64,000 nt of DNA. Source: Ctena decussata (taxonomy: Eukaryota; Mollusca; Bivalvia; Lucinida; Lucinidae). The translations under genes and the position numbers were made by a program. The stretch covers positions 71,088,123 to 71,152,122 of the forward strand of contig OZ022503.1 in assembly GCA_963989385.1 (NCBI GenBank), written 5' to 3'. The stretch's first letter is position 1; every line of letters starts with the position of its first letter. Under the pieces are notes generated by a model. That model saw only the letters and a list, made by a program, of their open reading frames with translations. It searched no databases and had not been told where the DNA came from. This document shows, piece by piece, positions 45,641-57,117 of the stretch.

Positions 45641-47314
45641 TTTTAGCTCACCTGAGCACGAAGTGCTCAAGGTGAGCTATTGTGATCGATATTTGTCTGT
45701 CGGTCGTTGTCAGTCAGTCTGTCCGTCCGTCCGTCAACAATTTCTTCAAACGACATCTCCTCCTAGACCAGTAAGCCAATTTCAAAATAATATCACACAA
45801 ATGTTTCTCTTATAGCCCTGAACCAAAATTGCTAAAATGGTTCCACTCCGCTGAACAAAATGGCCGCCAGAGCTAAAAATAGAAAAACCTTTAAACAACA
45901 TCTCCTATGAAACCAATGGCTCGATTTCAAAAAAATTTCACAGAAATGTTTGACTCATAGTCCTCAACCAAAACTGCTAAAATGGTTCCACTCCGCTGAA
46001 GAAAATGGCCGCCAGAGCTAAAAATAGAAAAACCTTTAAAAGACATCTCCTCTGAAGCCAATAGCTCGATTTCAAAATAATTTCACAGAAATGTTTGACT
46101 CATGGCCCTCAACCAAAATTGCTAAAATGGTTCCACTCCGCTGAAGAAAATGGCCGCCAGAGCTAAAAATAGAAAAACCTTTAAAAGACATCTCCACTGA
46201 AGCCAATGGCTCGATTTCAAAATAATTTCACAGAAATGTTTGACTCATGGCCCTGAACCAAAAATGCTAAAACGGTTCCACTCTGCCGAACAAAATGGCC
46301 GCCAGAGCTAAAAATAGAAATAAATCTTAGAATCACGCAGAGGGCACAGATTTGATCCAATCATCATGAAACTTTGTCAGAATGTTTATCTTAATAAAAT
46401 CTAGACCAAGTTTGAAACTGGGTCATGTGGGATCAAAAACTAGGTCACCAGGCCAAATCTTAGAAAAACCTTGTGTTCACTCTAGAGGGCACAGTTATAA
46501 TCCAATCTTCATGAAACTGTGTCAGAATATTTATCCATATACAATCTAGGCCAAGATTTAAACTGATTCATGTGGGGTCAAAAACTAGGTCACTAGGTCA
46601 AATCTTAGAAAAACCTTGTGTACACTCTAGAGGGCACAGTTTTGATCATATCTTCATGAAACTTTGTCAGAATGCTTATCTTTATAAAATCTAGACCAAA
46701 GTTGAAACTGGGCCATGTCAGGTCAAAAACTAGGTCACTAGGTCAGAAAATAGAAAAACCATGTGAACGCTCTAGAGGGCGCAGTTTTGTTCCAATCTTC
46801 ATGAAACTTTGTCAAAATGTTTTTCTCCAACAAATCTAGACCAAGGGTGCAACTGAATTATGTTGGATCAAAAACTAGGTCAAACCTTAGAAAAACATTG
46901 TGTATACTCTATAGGGCACAGTTTTGGTTCAATCTTCATGAAACTTTGTCAGAATGATTATCCTTATGAAATCTAGGCCAAGTTTGAAACTGGGTCCTGT
47001 CTTGTCAGGTCAAAAACTAGGTCACTAGATCAAATCATAGAAGAACCTTGTGTACACAATTGTGGCTTTATTTTGCATTGAATCTTCATGAAAATTTGTC
47101 AGAATGTTTATCTTCATGAAATATAGGGCAAGTTTGAAAAACATTGTGTGCACTCTAGAGGGCACAGTTTTGATCCAATCTTCATGAAACTTTGTCAGAA
47201 TATAGATTAGAAAGTGCAAAACTGCTCCAATTGAACCATCATCAAATAGATGATCTTCCATGTTATTTCATCATAACTCAGGTGAGCGATTTAGGTCCAT
47301 CATGGACCTCTTGT
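45641..47314 (+). mobile_element. hairpin-ended satellite-core element 3
   Basis: 5' TTTTAGCTCACCTGAGCACG with hairpin TGAGCAC/GTGCTCA; 3' hairpin AGGTCCATCATGGACCT followed by CTTGT. Two different satellite cores in series: four ~145-bp units (anchor 'aaaatggccgccagagc') and then ~150-bp units (anchor 'cttcatgaaactttgtcag'). Confidence 0.8.
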
Positions 47315-47654
47315 ATTTTGATGGACCCGGTAAAAAATCAATACACACAGGAGCATATATATTCTCTATGCTACACAACTTGGTTTACAAAGTAAATTAG
47401 CAGGTTTATATCTGCCTAAGAGTGTTTAAGCTTTCTAAAAGGCAAAATAATAGTCATTTTAAACAATAAATAGAATGGGTGATTTTGAGCAGGTATATTG
47501 CTTTAATAATGGTCTGAAGTTTGGCATTTATTGTTGATCATGTTTTATCAGGTTCATGATCAGATCCTTTGTATCAAAGTTACAGCCCTTGATCTCTCCA
47601 GTTATGCACATTTGTGGCCAGAAGTCCAATTTTCATAAAATTTTCAGGCTTTTG

Positions 47655-47835
47655 TATCGGCATCTGAAGTGAGCGAGTGAGTGAACTTGGGTTTAAAGTC
47701 CCACCAACAACGAGGTCATATGGAGACTAGACCTCGGTTTAATGTCTCATCTGAAAGACCGGGGAAGTGGGGGATCGATCTTGCAAGCCCTGGATTGGTA
47801 GTCCGGAGTGTTATCCACTACACTACAGCCGCTTT
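47655..47835 (-). mobile_element. tRNA-derived SINE, family D
   Basis: Minus strand starts 'aaaagcggctgtagtgtagt' with B-box-like 'gatcgatcccc'; shares the 'gagacttaaaccgaggtcta'-type body with 32395-32590. Confidence 0.7.
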
Positions 47836-48950
47836 TGGTATCTGAAGTAGATGATATCTTATCAGGATCATAATCAACACTTTCCGACAGACCCTTTCTG
47901 CCAAAGTTACATCCTTGATCTATCCAGCAATGCAAATCTTGTGGCTGCAGCTCCTTCAGTTTCAAACTGGTTTTCAGAAAACTTGTAAAATAATGTTATC
48001 ACCAGCTGAATTAGATCACCTTTTTTTGCAGAGTTACTGTTCTTGACTAAGACTTCACAATAGATTTTACATGAACTTTTTAAACACATAGCGGTATGAG
48101 GCATGGGAAGCAGTTCAAGCCAAAATATAGTATTTATTTGGTTATAAAATGGGGGTTTCCCTCTCTGGAATGGCCCCAAATATCTATATCAATCAGCTGA
48201 AAGTCTGCAAGATGGCATTTTCCCTTCTAAAACAATCTAAAAGAGCTAGATCCATAAGATGGATCTAGATTTTTTTTGGTTGTTTTGGAAGTGAAATGAG
48301 ACAGATCTAGATTTTTAGGACTGTACCTCCATCCTTCAACCCCCAAAAATACAGTATTGTTCCATATGTTTGTGCTATCGGGACTGCTCTGTATGCTCAC
48401 CTGATAAGAAAATGGAGGAATAAAATCCTTCTTTGATGTTTCGGTCCGGTCTTTAAACCTTCTTTGGCATAGCTACCATAAAACTTCTAAGTATTAGGAC
48501 AGATTGGTCTGAACAAACAGTGCAGCCCCATATCAAACTATTTCGAATTCTGAATTCCTGCTTCTGTAGAACAAACTGAATGCTTGATAATATTAAATTA
48601 TTCATTTCTGGGGTTGGACTCAGGGCCAGAAGGATCAAGCAACTCAGAACAGATCTTCAACCCAGGAATCCTGTATGAAAAACCCTTCAACATCAGCAAA
48701 ATCTGCACCATGTCATCACTGATTTAAAAAGATACCTTCTGTAATTAAAATTAAGGTATGACATTCAACTTTATGAGTCACTATGCAGATCTAAACTCTC
48801 AGTGCAAATCTAGTTTGTGTCAGTGAGGACCTCTATGCTAAGGCTAAAACTGTAGTACAGATGAATGCAGCTAAGGAGAATGTTTCAGAACAACAGAGTC
48901 AGGAAAGGACACCTTCTCTCACTCACCTTCATCAGCATTCTTCTGGAAAG
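47836..48950. other. no gene seen
   Basis: Only a fragment of the 28640 repeat family (48484-48545) was recognised. Confidence 0.4.
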
Positions 48951-48959
48951 AATTATGTC

Positions 48960-49860
48960 TCATGCACTGGAAGAACATGATGTAAAGGCTAGCATAGATG
49001 GCACACCTTGTACCAGTGTTTAGTTTGCTGTTGACAAAGACACTGTTGCAGAAATAGACAAGGAACAACTAGAAGCCATAGTTGAAAGTTTTTACAAAAC
49101 CTGCACAAGGTATAAAATGGAGGTAATTACTGAGAAGACCAAACTGATGACAGCTCCAATGGCATCCAGAGGGAAATCATGGTAAAAATACAGAAGCTGG
49201 GAACTGTAACAAGCTTCAAATACCTTGGAGCAATGTCTCAGATGATGGCTCAAAACCAGAAGTTCTCTCAAGGATGGTGCCCCAGTGGTTAAGTGCTGGC
49301 CTGATGATCAAGTGGTCCCAAGTCTGATTTCTTGAGGCAGACATCTTTTCAGTTGTAAACAGGGTTCCATTTCACACAGTTTTTATTATCACCCTTCTAT
49401 CATCCTGATATAACTGAATTACTGTGAAAGGATGTAAAATAGCAAGTCATCCAATCATCTCTAAGGAATGCACAAGCCACTTCACCCTTACAAAATTGTC
49501 AATTTTGAGAGACAACAACATATAATTGTTGGTTCAAAAATGATGCTGATGGCCTCCCTTGTCATATCCATATTTTTGTATACCTTTTAATTGTGAACCT
49601 TGACAGCAGAGTTAGAAGAAAGAGTGCTGGCCTCTGAGATGAATTGCTACCGAAGATAATATTGAGCATTTCATATAAGGACCACTAAACTAAGGAGAAT
49701 GTTCACAGAAAGATGCAAGCAGCCATTAGAGAATATGAAAAACTCCTGACTATGGGCAAGAAATGGAAATACAATATTAAAGAATAGATGGAGATGGACT
49801 TAGCCAGCACAACTAGGGCACTGAAAGGGGAAAAGGCTTGTTCGGCAGGTAAGCTTTGCA
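48960..49860 (+). pseudogene. decayed LINE reverse-transcriptase fragment
   Basis: Broken frames still show 'FAVDKD..AEIDKEQLEAIVES', 'KTCTRYKMEVITEKTKLMT', 'KLGTVTSFKYLGA' and 'RKMQAAIREYEKLLTMGKKW', the C-terminal half of a non-LTR reverse transcriptase. Stops and frameshifts abound. A SINE (49268-49480) splits it. Confidence 0.75.
49268..49480 (+). mobile_element. tRNA-derived SINE, family E, inside the LINE
   Basis: Head 'gtgccccagtggttaagtgc', body ending 'gatgtaaaatagcaagtcat'. Same family as 31510-31735. Confidence 0.65.
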
Positions 49861-50011
49861 CCAATGCTTAAACAAAAAAATAAACAAAAAAAACTATGAG
49901 AAAGGGTACTTGCTTCTAAGTTGGGCAGTGCATATTGCTGACATTGTTCAGGGTCAGAAAAATTATATACTGTTCACAAAAAGTAGGGGATATTAAGTTA
50001 TTAAAAATTGT

Positions 50012-51404
50012 AACAAGAGCTGTCGCCTGACAGCATAGCTCGCCTGAATAGGTGCTTGCCTATCACACAGCCGCTATGGTGGTGTGGACTGCTATGCATA
50101 AAACTTCATGCAAGCATGTCCATAATGAAAACACATTTATAAACAAAAGCTATCTCAGAAATAAATCTTAAAATAAAATAAAAATAAAAAAAATGAAATG
50201 AAATTTCAAAGTCCATGAGCTTGAGGTAAAAAAACTGACGGGTAGTGGGGAGGGGGTGGGTGGGGGAGGGGGTGGGGGGGTGGGGGTATGTGGACTGCTA
50301 TGCATAGAACTTCATGCAAGCATGTCCATAATGAAAACACATTTATAAACAAAAGCTATCTCATAAATAAGTCTTAAAAAAATATTTTTTAAAATAAAAA
50401 AGTGAAATGAAATTTCAAAGTCCATGAGCTTCTGACGGATGGGGTGGGGTGGGGGTGGGGGGGGGGGGGGGGGGGGGGGGGGTGGGGGGGGGAGGGGGGG
50501 GGGCTAGGATGTATCAAAACCCTGAACCATTATCTAAGATCAGTCCAAGTATTAGTAGCAACTGAGTCCATCATCGTGGAACTGTGAAATTATGTCTTAA
50601 TAAATATAAAACTTTAACCAAAAGCTTTAAGACAACATTCTAAGTCGATGACCTTCACTTCAAGGTCATCCAGTGGGGGTAAGTATAGGGTGTTTTGTAA
50701 AAACTCAAAAAAGAAAAGAGTCTAACATCAGTTCAAGTATAAACTAAATCTCTGCAAAGCATTATGAATCAGTATGCAATTACAAAACTTTAAAAAAGAA
50801 AAAAAATTCCTAAGTCCCTGACCTTGACATCAAGATCACTGAGCGGGGTTGGGGTAGTACTCTGTAGATCTAACTGCAGTACAAATATAAAAAGAATTCA
50901 TCTATGGGTTCAGGAGATATGTGTCTTTAAAAAACTTTAACCAAAACATCCAATCAATAAAAAGACAATATTCTGAGTCCATGACCTTGACATCAAGGTC
51001 ACAGAGGGGGGTGGGGGTAGTACCTTCGAAAACTTTAGACCAATATCCAACTTTAGTGCAAGTATCAAAGGAATCCATCCATGGGTTAAGGAGATATTGG
51101 GCTTTATAAAACTTTAACCAAAACATCCAGTCCAAAAAACTACCAATTTTCTAAGTCCATGACCTTGACATCAAGGTCACGGAGTGGGGTGGGGGTGGTA
51201 CCCTGTTAAACCTTAGACCATTATCTAACTACAGTGCAAGTATCAAAAGAATCCATCCATGGGTTAAGGAGATATAGGTCTTTAAAAAACTTTAACCAAA
51301 ACATCCAATCCGAACGCCGACGCGGACGCGGACGCGGACGCTGACGCCGACGCCGTGGTGACAACAATAGCTCTTCCTGAACTTTCGTTCAGGCGAGCTA
51401 AAAA
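50012..51404 (-). mobile_element. hairpin-ended satellite-core element 4
   Basis: Read on the minus strand: 5' TTTTTAGCTCGCCTGAACGA with hairpin CCTGAACGAAAGTTCAGG, a GC hexamer stretch (gacgcg)n at 51312-51355, ~150-180 bp satellite units (anchor 'ccatgaccttgacatcaagg' on the plus strand), and 3' hairpin CTGTCAGGCGACAG then CTCTTGTT. Same layout as elements 1-3. Confidence 0.8.
50433..50503 (+). repeat. long G-rich tract
   Basis: About 70 bp nearly all G on the plus strand, with a shorter one at 50235-50288. It should be able to form G-quadruplex structure and is likely to be unstable or misassembled. Confidence 0.9.
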
Positions 51405-51498
51405 TTAGAAAAAAATATCATATCCATCTGAAACGGCAAGTATCCATCAGACAAATATTCAATAAGACATTTTGCATTACAATTTGGATGGTATATCC

Positions 51499-51671
51499 AT
51501 AGGAGTTTGAAATTCTGTCAATAGAATACCAAAAAAGGCATATTCTACAAAATCACACCCAGTTAAATATATATACTATAATAAAGATATAATACATATA
51601 TGTATAAATATGAACGCGATTCTGTAGAATTTGCCTTTTTTTTGTTTTATTGACGAAATTTCAGACTCCTG
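51499..51671. mobile_element. MITE with 10-bp target duplication
   Basis: TGGTATATCC flanks both sides (51489-51498, 51672-51681). 'AGGAGTTTGAAATT' and 'ttgacgaaatttcagactcct' are inverted ends. A 9-10 bp duplication suggests a Mutator-type origin. Confidence 0.8.
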
Positions 51672-52009
51672 TGGTATATCCTGTCAGCGTGTCATTCGTT
51701 TTAGACAGGGGGTCGACACCCAAATTTCACCACACGAATCTTGTGTGGAAACAGATTGTTTTAAGATTACCAAATTTGCACTGAAACACTCGTCATGCTT
51801 CATTTAACAATCTGAAAATTGGTTTTACACTCAATTTCATCAAAATAAAGAGTGCAAGCCATAAACGTCTAAATTTATTGGACGAAAATAAGTTCCTGAA
51901 CTTCCGCCGCCACTTCCCTGGCAACACGCGGCTAAATTCCAAAAAAAAAAATCCTATGATGGCCGTCGGCTAGAAGGCCGCACAGCTCGAAGAAAACAAC
52001 AACCCTTAC

Positions 52010-52054
52010 CTTTTCACTGCGGCTTCTCGGCATCTGCTTATTGGTGACACGCAT
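52010..52054 (-). CDS. candidate mini-exon in the right arm
   Basis: Minus-strand ATG at 52054 opens 15 codons ending AAG|gtaagg at 52010. Counterpart of 25193-25225, with four extra codons. Evidence is the kept frame and kept donor only. Confidence 0.28.
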
Positions 52055-52533
52055 TATATTTCTAGGTTGGCAGCAGGCAGGTGCACACGTGATGTAGCCA
52101 GAAAGCTTTTCAGCTGTCTAGAAATAAAAAGCTGAGGGAGAGACGGAGTCTTTCTGCAATCTGAAAACAGCTTATGACTGCCACTATGGGTTTTCCCTCA
52201 GTTATATAAATAATCTACTAATCGATTGGTTGCAGCACCAGTGTGACGATGCATCTTTTATGTGTGACGTCACAACCAATACCGGTTGCGTTCGGGATTC
52301 TGCCAGAGTCACCATTGGCATGCAAATGCCGCTCTGAGTTTCACCATTGGCTCTACCATTGAAACCAATATTGCCGACCAGCTGCCAGTGGTGCCAACTG
52401 CCAACAGCTGCCGTTACTGTGCAGGGTTATACGGTTGCCAGTGGTACCATTCTCTGTCTGCCTGTCTCTGTCTGACTGTCTGTCTGTCTGTCTCTCTCTC
52501 TCTCCAAAACACCTGTCCCCTGTTCTGTCTCTT

Positions 52534-53825
52534 GCCTACTCTCTTGTTGAGGCACTCCAGCAAGTGGTTTTTTGAAGTTTATACTTAAAGGATAAAGAAA
52601 CAGCAAATTCCACTTATATGGTTCAGTTTACTACCATTTCTCGTAGTCAGATTTGTCCAGTAGAGTTTTTGAAATTCATTGGCATGCTCTCAAGCTTGGA
52701 AAGTAATCTCTTGCAATGTATTTTTTTTTTCAGTTTCATAATGGCGGCCTCAATATAACCATTAGGCCTATAGCTGTAGGGGTGGCATGTTTCAAGCACA
52801 TTCTTGAAAATTACCATTTCATATAAAATTAACATGAAATCAGTTCAGAAGAATTTATGCTTATATCTTATAGCAGTTATTTTCATAAGTAATAGCTTTT
52901 TGGAAAACAAAAAGATGCATAAGTGTAGCTGACACTGCAAACAACCCTTTGCTGAAATGGTCATATTCCAAAACAGATCAGGTGATTAGTGATGACATCA
53001 TTTCTGTTGTGATGTCACAATGGGTGGTTCCCAGCTTTATTAAAATTAAAATGGACCTCATCAAAGGCTGGAAACCAGAAGGAATATTTTTACTATTGGA
53101 AAACCCACCTCCAAACAAAAAATGATAAAAAAATAGACAAAAGAGGTCATGCAATATGCTGCAAGTCAGCATTTAGCTACGAGAAATGGTTTTGGGTATG
53201 TTAAAGGGCTACTGCACTGCTTTTTCACTATTTCCAGAAATATTCCCAATTAACAGATATTTATGAGAGAAACAGATTGCTGAAAACCCCATCGAAAAAT
53301 TCCTACACAAACTGTATTTATTGACAAATTAAAGTTTATGCAAATTAGATTTTAAGCCCCGCCCACTTTTTCTTTTCTACAGCTCAACTTGCATATTGTG
53401 ATTTGGATTCCAGTTATTATTACCATATTCTGATGCAAAATATTCAAACTTTTTTCATGAGATGATGTAACTTGTCTCACTAAATCTATTTTAAGGGGAA
53501 AAAAGTGTAAAAAAAAATTTTTAAATATATTTTTTTAAAAATTCAGATTATATGAATGACTCAAATGACCTCATAAGAGTCCTTGCATATTTTTCAGCTA
53601 ATTAAAATTTAAATTGCTTATAACTTTTTATCCATTTGGAATTTTTCCTTGCAGTTTTCGACGTTCTTTTAGACAAAACAATACCAGTTATTTCCAGTGA
53701 TTTCAATGCATGTTGAAAAACAGTACAGTAGCCCTTTAAACCTAAAATTTTGGTATTTAAGCATCTTTAAAGAAAAAAGTTCCACTAAAAACCACTTGCT
53801 GGAGTGCCTCAACAAGAGAGTAGGC
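52534..53825. mobile_element. TIR element (39-bp perfect ends) inserted in the right arm
   Basis: GCCTACTCTCTTGTTGAGGC begins a 39-bp end at 52534-52572 that is exactly inverted at 53787-53825. The left arm of the duplication lacks it, so it arrived after the duplication. It contains a nested TTAA element. Confidence 0.85.
53205..53735. mobile_element. nested MITE with TTAA duplication (piggyBac-type)
   Basis: AGGGCTACTGCACTG at the left is inverted at the right with one mismatch, and TTAA flanks both sides (53201-53204, 53736-53739). TTAA duplications are typical of piggyBac elements. Confidence 0.85.
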
Positions 53826-54903
53826 ATACTTTTTTATTCTCATTTCATTATTATTTATTTAATATCTCGTGATACGAATGGTACGAATGTGTTGTTCAGA
53901 TGTCGACCGAAAATGGTAAAATCAATCAATCAATCAATCAATCTCATATCATTTAAGTGATACCGTTTTTTATATCTTTTTTCCACATTTCACCACCTTC
54001 TCTATCAGGCTAGTAATCCTATAGATCTACCGACGAGAGGCACACAACCTCGAAACGATGCCGTATACATGTGCATCTCTGGGACATCATGACGACGAAC
54101 TGACATCGAAACGAAGTCATTTCGACCGCGTGTGTCCACTGGATACTGGGTAGTGACTGGCGTTGCCTGAAATGGTGCTTTAAGGCATGTGAATACATTG
54201 AATACTCGAATCAGCCTGCGCATTTCGGTAAAATAGTCAAGAATCTTTACTTTTGGTTTTTAGATTCTCCAGATTCAATTGATTATATACGAATGTGAAT
54301 AAGGAATACTCATATCAGACTGTGCAAGCAATATACTCCGAGTATAGGTAGGGACGACAGAGGCACTGTTACAATGAAAGGGAAAACATTTAATCCCGTC
54401 TGAATCCTTTGGGCGTCGTAATTTTATTTTGAGCTATATATATATATATTATTCTTTTCTGTTTTACTACATGTAAAAAGTGTCCAGGGTTTCCGTGCTG
54501 TAGGACGGATGTATAAAAGTACTAAGAAAGGAACTATCCATGCAGTTGTGCTACAATTTTCTTGTTTCAGTTTTTTTTTATTGGAGTCATAATGTAGGTT
54601 GGTTGCAATTTAGGTGGTGCCTATTTCATATTATCCTTTTCTAATATTATTTATCTTTCAAACAGTCATCTGTTTTCTGTCAAATAAGTAATTAGGTCAC
54701 AGTTGTGACGTAATAAAAGAAATGACGTATATTGCCTCGAGCTAGATTGCCAGGACTTCCGCATACCATGTAAACAGATTATAAGTCGGACATGAAATGC
54801 ACCAATACGAAGTAAAGAGTTTCTTTCTTGTTGTTTTGTTTGTCTAGTTTCGAAAAATTTACGATCTGATTTTATAATTTGCTCAACAGTTACAGAGAAC
54901 ATA

Positions 54904-55116
54904 TGAGCCGCGACACGAGAAAATAAACAAAGTGGTTGTGCGCCCAGAGCAGACTCAGATCAGCCTCGGCATCCGCCTAGTCTGCATAGAGTCTTCCCTA
55001 AGCGTTTTACGGGTAGCTAAGGGTCTACGCTACTTGCAGACAGCAAAGACTCTGGTCAGACTGGGCGGATGCCCAGGATTATCTCTACATCGTTGGTTTT
55101 CTCGCGTCGTGGCTCA
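54904..55116. mobile_element. TIR MITE 'TGAGCCGCGACACGAGAAAA'
   Basis: Third complete copy of the 33744 family; ends '...ctcgcgtcgtggctca'. Confidence 0.82.
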
Positions 55117-55283
55117 AGTTACTTAGAAAGAAACAAGCCAGGTGGGAATGGAAGGAGGCGGTTGGTGACGAGGATGGGGTGGGTGGGGGCCAGGGAAGTG
55201 GGGGAATTCATCTTGACTGATGCCTGGAGTGATGTATAGGTCCCAAACATGACTTGAGCAGTCGTTGCTGTGACAGCGTATTA

Positions 55284-55285
55284 TA

Positions 55286-55334
<49 letters not shown>

Positions 55335-55335
55335 G
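55284..55335. repeat. (CT)n microsatellite
   Basis: About 50 bp of CT repeats with a few TTT interruptions. Confidence 0.95.
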
Positions 55336-55339
55336 CCCG

Positions 55340-57040
55340 ATTTGGTTCATTGTTGTTACACATACTGAGATTTATTACAATCAACAGCTGAGCCGCAACA
55401 GGGAAAGAGGAATCTTGTCGGATATGATAACAGCAAAATCTGCTTAGTCTAACAAGACTGCTTCAAGATACAAAACTGTATATATAAGCGAATAGCAAAA
55501 CCCTGATTGGCTTGCAAGCAAATTCTTTCCGTTCTGAATTAAGTTACGAAGAGCATTTCGTGTGTTCGATGATAAGCATGAAAATGTGTCGGGGTGTGCG
55601 GATGTGGGAGGTGTGGGGAAAATTTGGAGGCTTTCTACGTGCCATCCGACGTTTGGCACGTGGCACAAAAACAGCGATTTATTCCGTGGAAGCAAAGTAC
55701 TGTTACATGAACTTAAACTGTATACGAATCGCTCCACTTTGGCACATTCCACATCCCGATTAAGCGTAAAGACCATTGACAGTATACTTAAATAATCTGC
55801 TTGAAAGTTGAAAATAGCGGGCGTGTGAGAAACTGTTGAAATACGCATGAACTTTGTATTCTTATTCAAGCAACCCATCATCGCCTTCATTTAGCAAAAT
55901 GTGCATGAACAAAACAGCTACCAGCCAAGATCCACAATAGAATGCACACATGCAAGCTGTTCATCTTAACTTTTATAACATTTGTGGCAAGCTATCTTAG
56001 TCTTTGATTGTTGCAGGTCACCCGTGTACTTACTGACCCTCAGAAAATACTACAGTAAGGGAAAAAGTGTAAACCTTCCCGCACGTCACCACATTTGGTA
56101 GCTTAGAGTGTTCAGATGAGAATCTGAAGGCCGTTAGCTCAATTCCTATCATTGCCTAATGAATGTATTTCGACTGTTGTCCTATTCGATTCGGAAATCG
56201 ACTGCCCAATTATTTAATTTCAGGACGCAGAGTATGAAGAATAATGATTAAGCCCAGAGTTGAGTATAAAGTGTATTTGATTGCCCTTTACATGTGCCTT
56301 CGGGACGATTCGTAAATGCAAAAATATCAAGTCTTCTGGTGACCTGCAAGATACCCGGGCCTGCTAGTCAACCGGACAATTACAATGTTACAATTTTAGT
56401 CGGCATACAAATGAAGAATTAAATAAGCATTTATGCTTTCGTTCTGATCCAATTGTTTGTATCATGTTTATATTATGATCATGTACAGTTTATGATACAA
56501 TAAATATGTTTAAACTAAATGAAGAATGAACATGTTAAGCATTGGGAGGAACTGAAAAGAAATTGAGAGTGTACATGTAAATGTGTGGGCCTAGGGTAAC
56601 CGGATACACTTTCAGGGGAAGCATCTCGGCAATAATATTTTTGATTTATCCTACCTTTCCAATGGGAGTAAACTCTTTAAGGAAAGCATTTGCTCCTTTG
56701 AGAGCAAAAGAATTTTTTAAGAGTCTCCCAGTTCAGGAAAACTAACAGGAAATTGATAAAGTTGTGTATTGATAATAAGTCTACGATTATTTGTGCCAGT
56801 TATCCATGAAAACGTGTTGCGGCTGTATATAGAACCGACTCGCCAAGACTACTCTAATGTGAGGCAACATCAGTCATTTTAATAGAGAAATAGGAAAAAA
56901 CGATCTGAATTATTAGTAAATGTTTTTGTTGTTTGTTTATATGTGACTGCATAACGGAAAGGGTTCGTAATTGGAGAAATAAATGTTCTATTCTATTTTA
57001 TTATTTTATGTAGATCTACCCGTGTACCTGCAGATTTGTA
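55340..57040. other. no assignable gene
   Basis: The minus-strand frame 55444-55890 (148 residues) has no motif I recognise and overlaps two open plus-strand frames. A weak tRNA-like segment at about 56098-56150 may be SINE residue. Confidence 0.35.
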
Positions 57041-57049
57041 AATGTTGCC

Positions 57050-57083
57050 CCTCCCCCCCCCCCTCCCCCCCCCCCCCCCCCCC

Positions 57084-57116
<33 letters not shown>
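57050..57116. repeat. poly-C then poly-A tract
   Basis: About 30 C with few interruptions, followed by about 38 A. Confidence 0.95.

Positions 57117-57117
<1 letters not shown>

Larger units (their letters stand above)
51880..54640 (-). repeat. right arm of the large inverted duplication
   Basis: Reverse-complement counterpart of 23959-25365, enlarged by about 1.65 kb of insertions between about 52500 and 54155. It carries a CRE at 52265-52272 and the mini-exon at 52010-52054, both pointing left toward TCAIM. Confidence 0.88.

Noticed and set aside
55444..55890. 148-residue minus-strand frame
   Set aside because: No known motif, no splice context I could support, and the opposite strand is also open.
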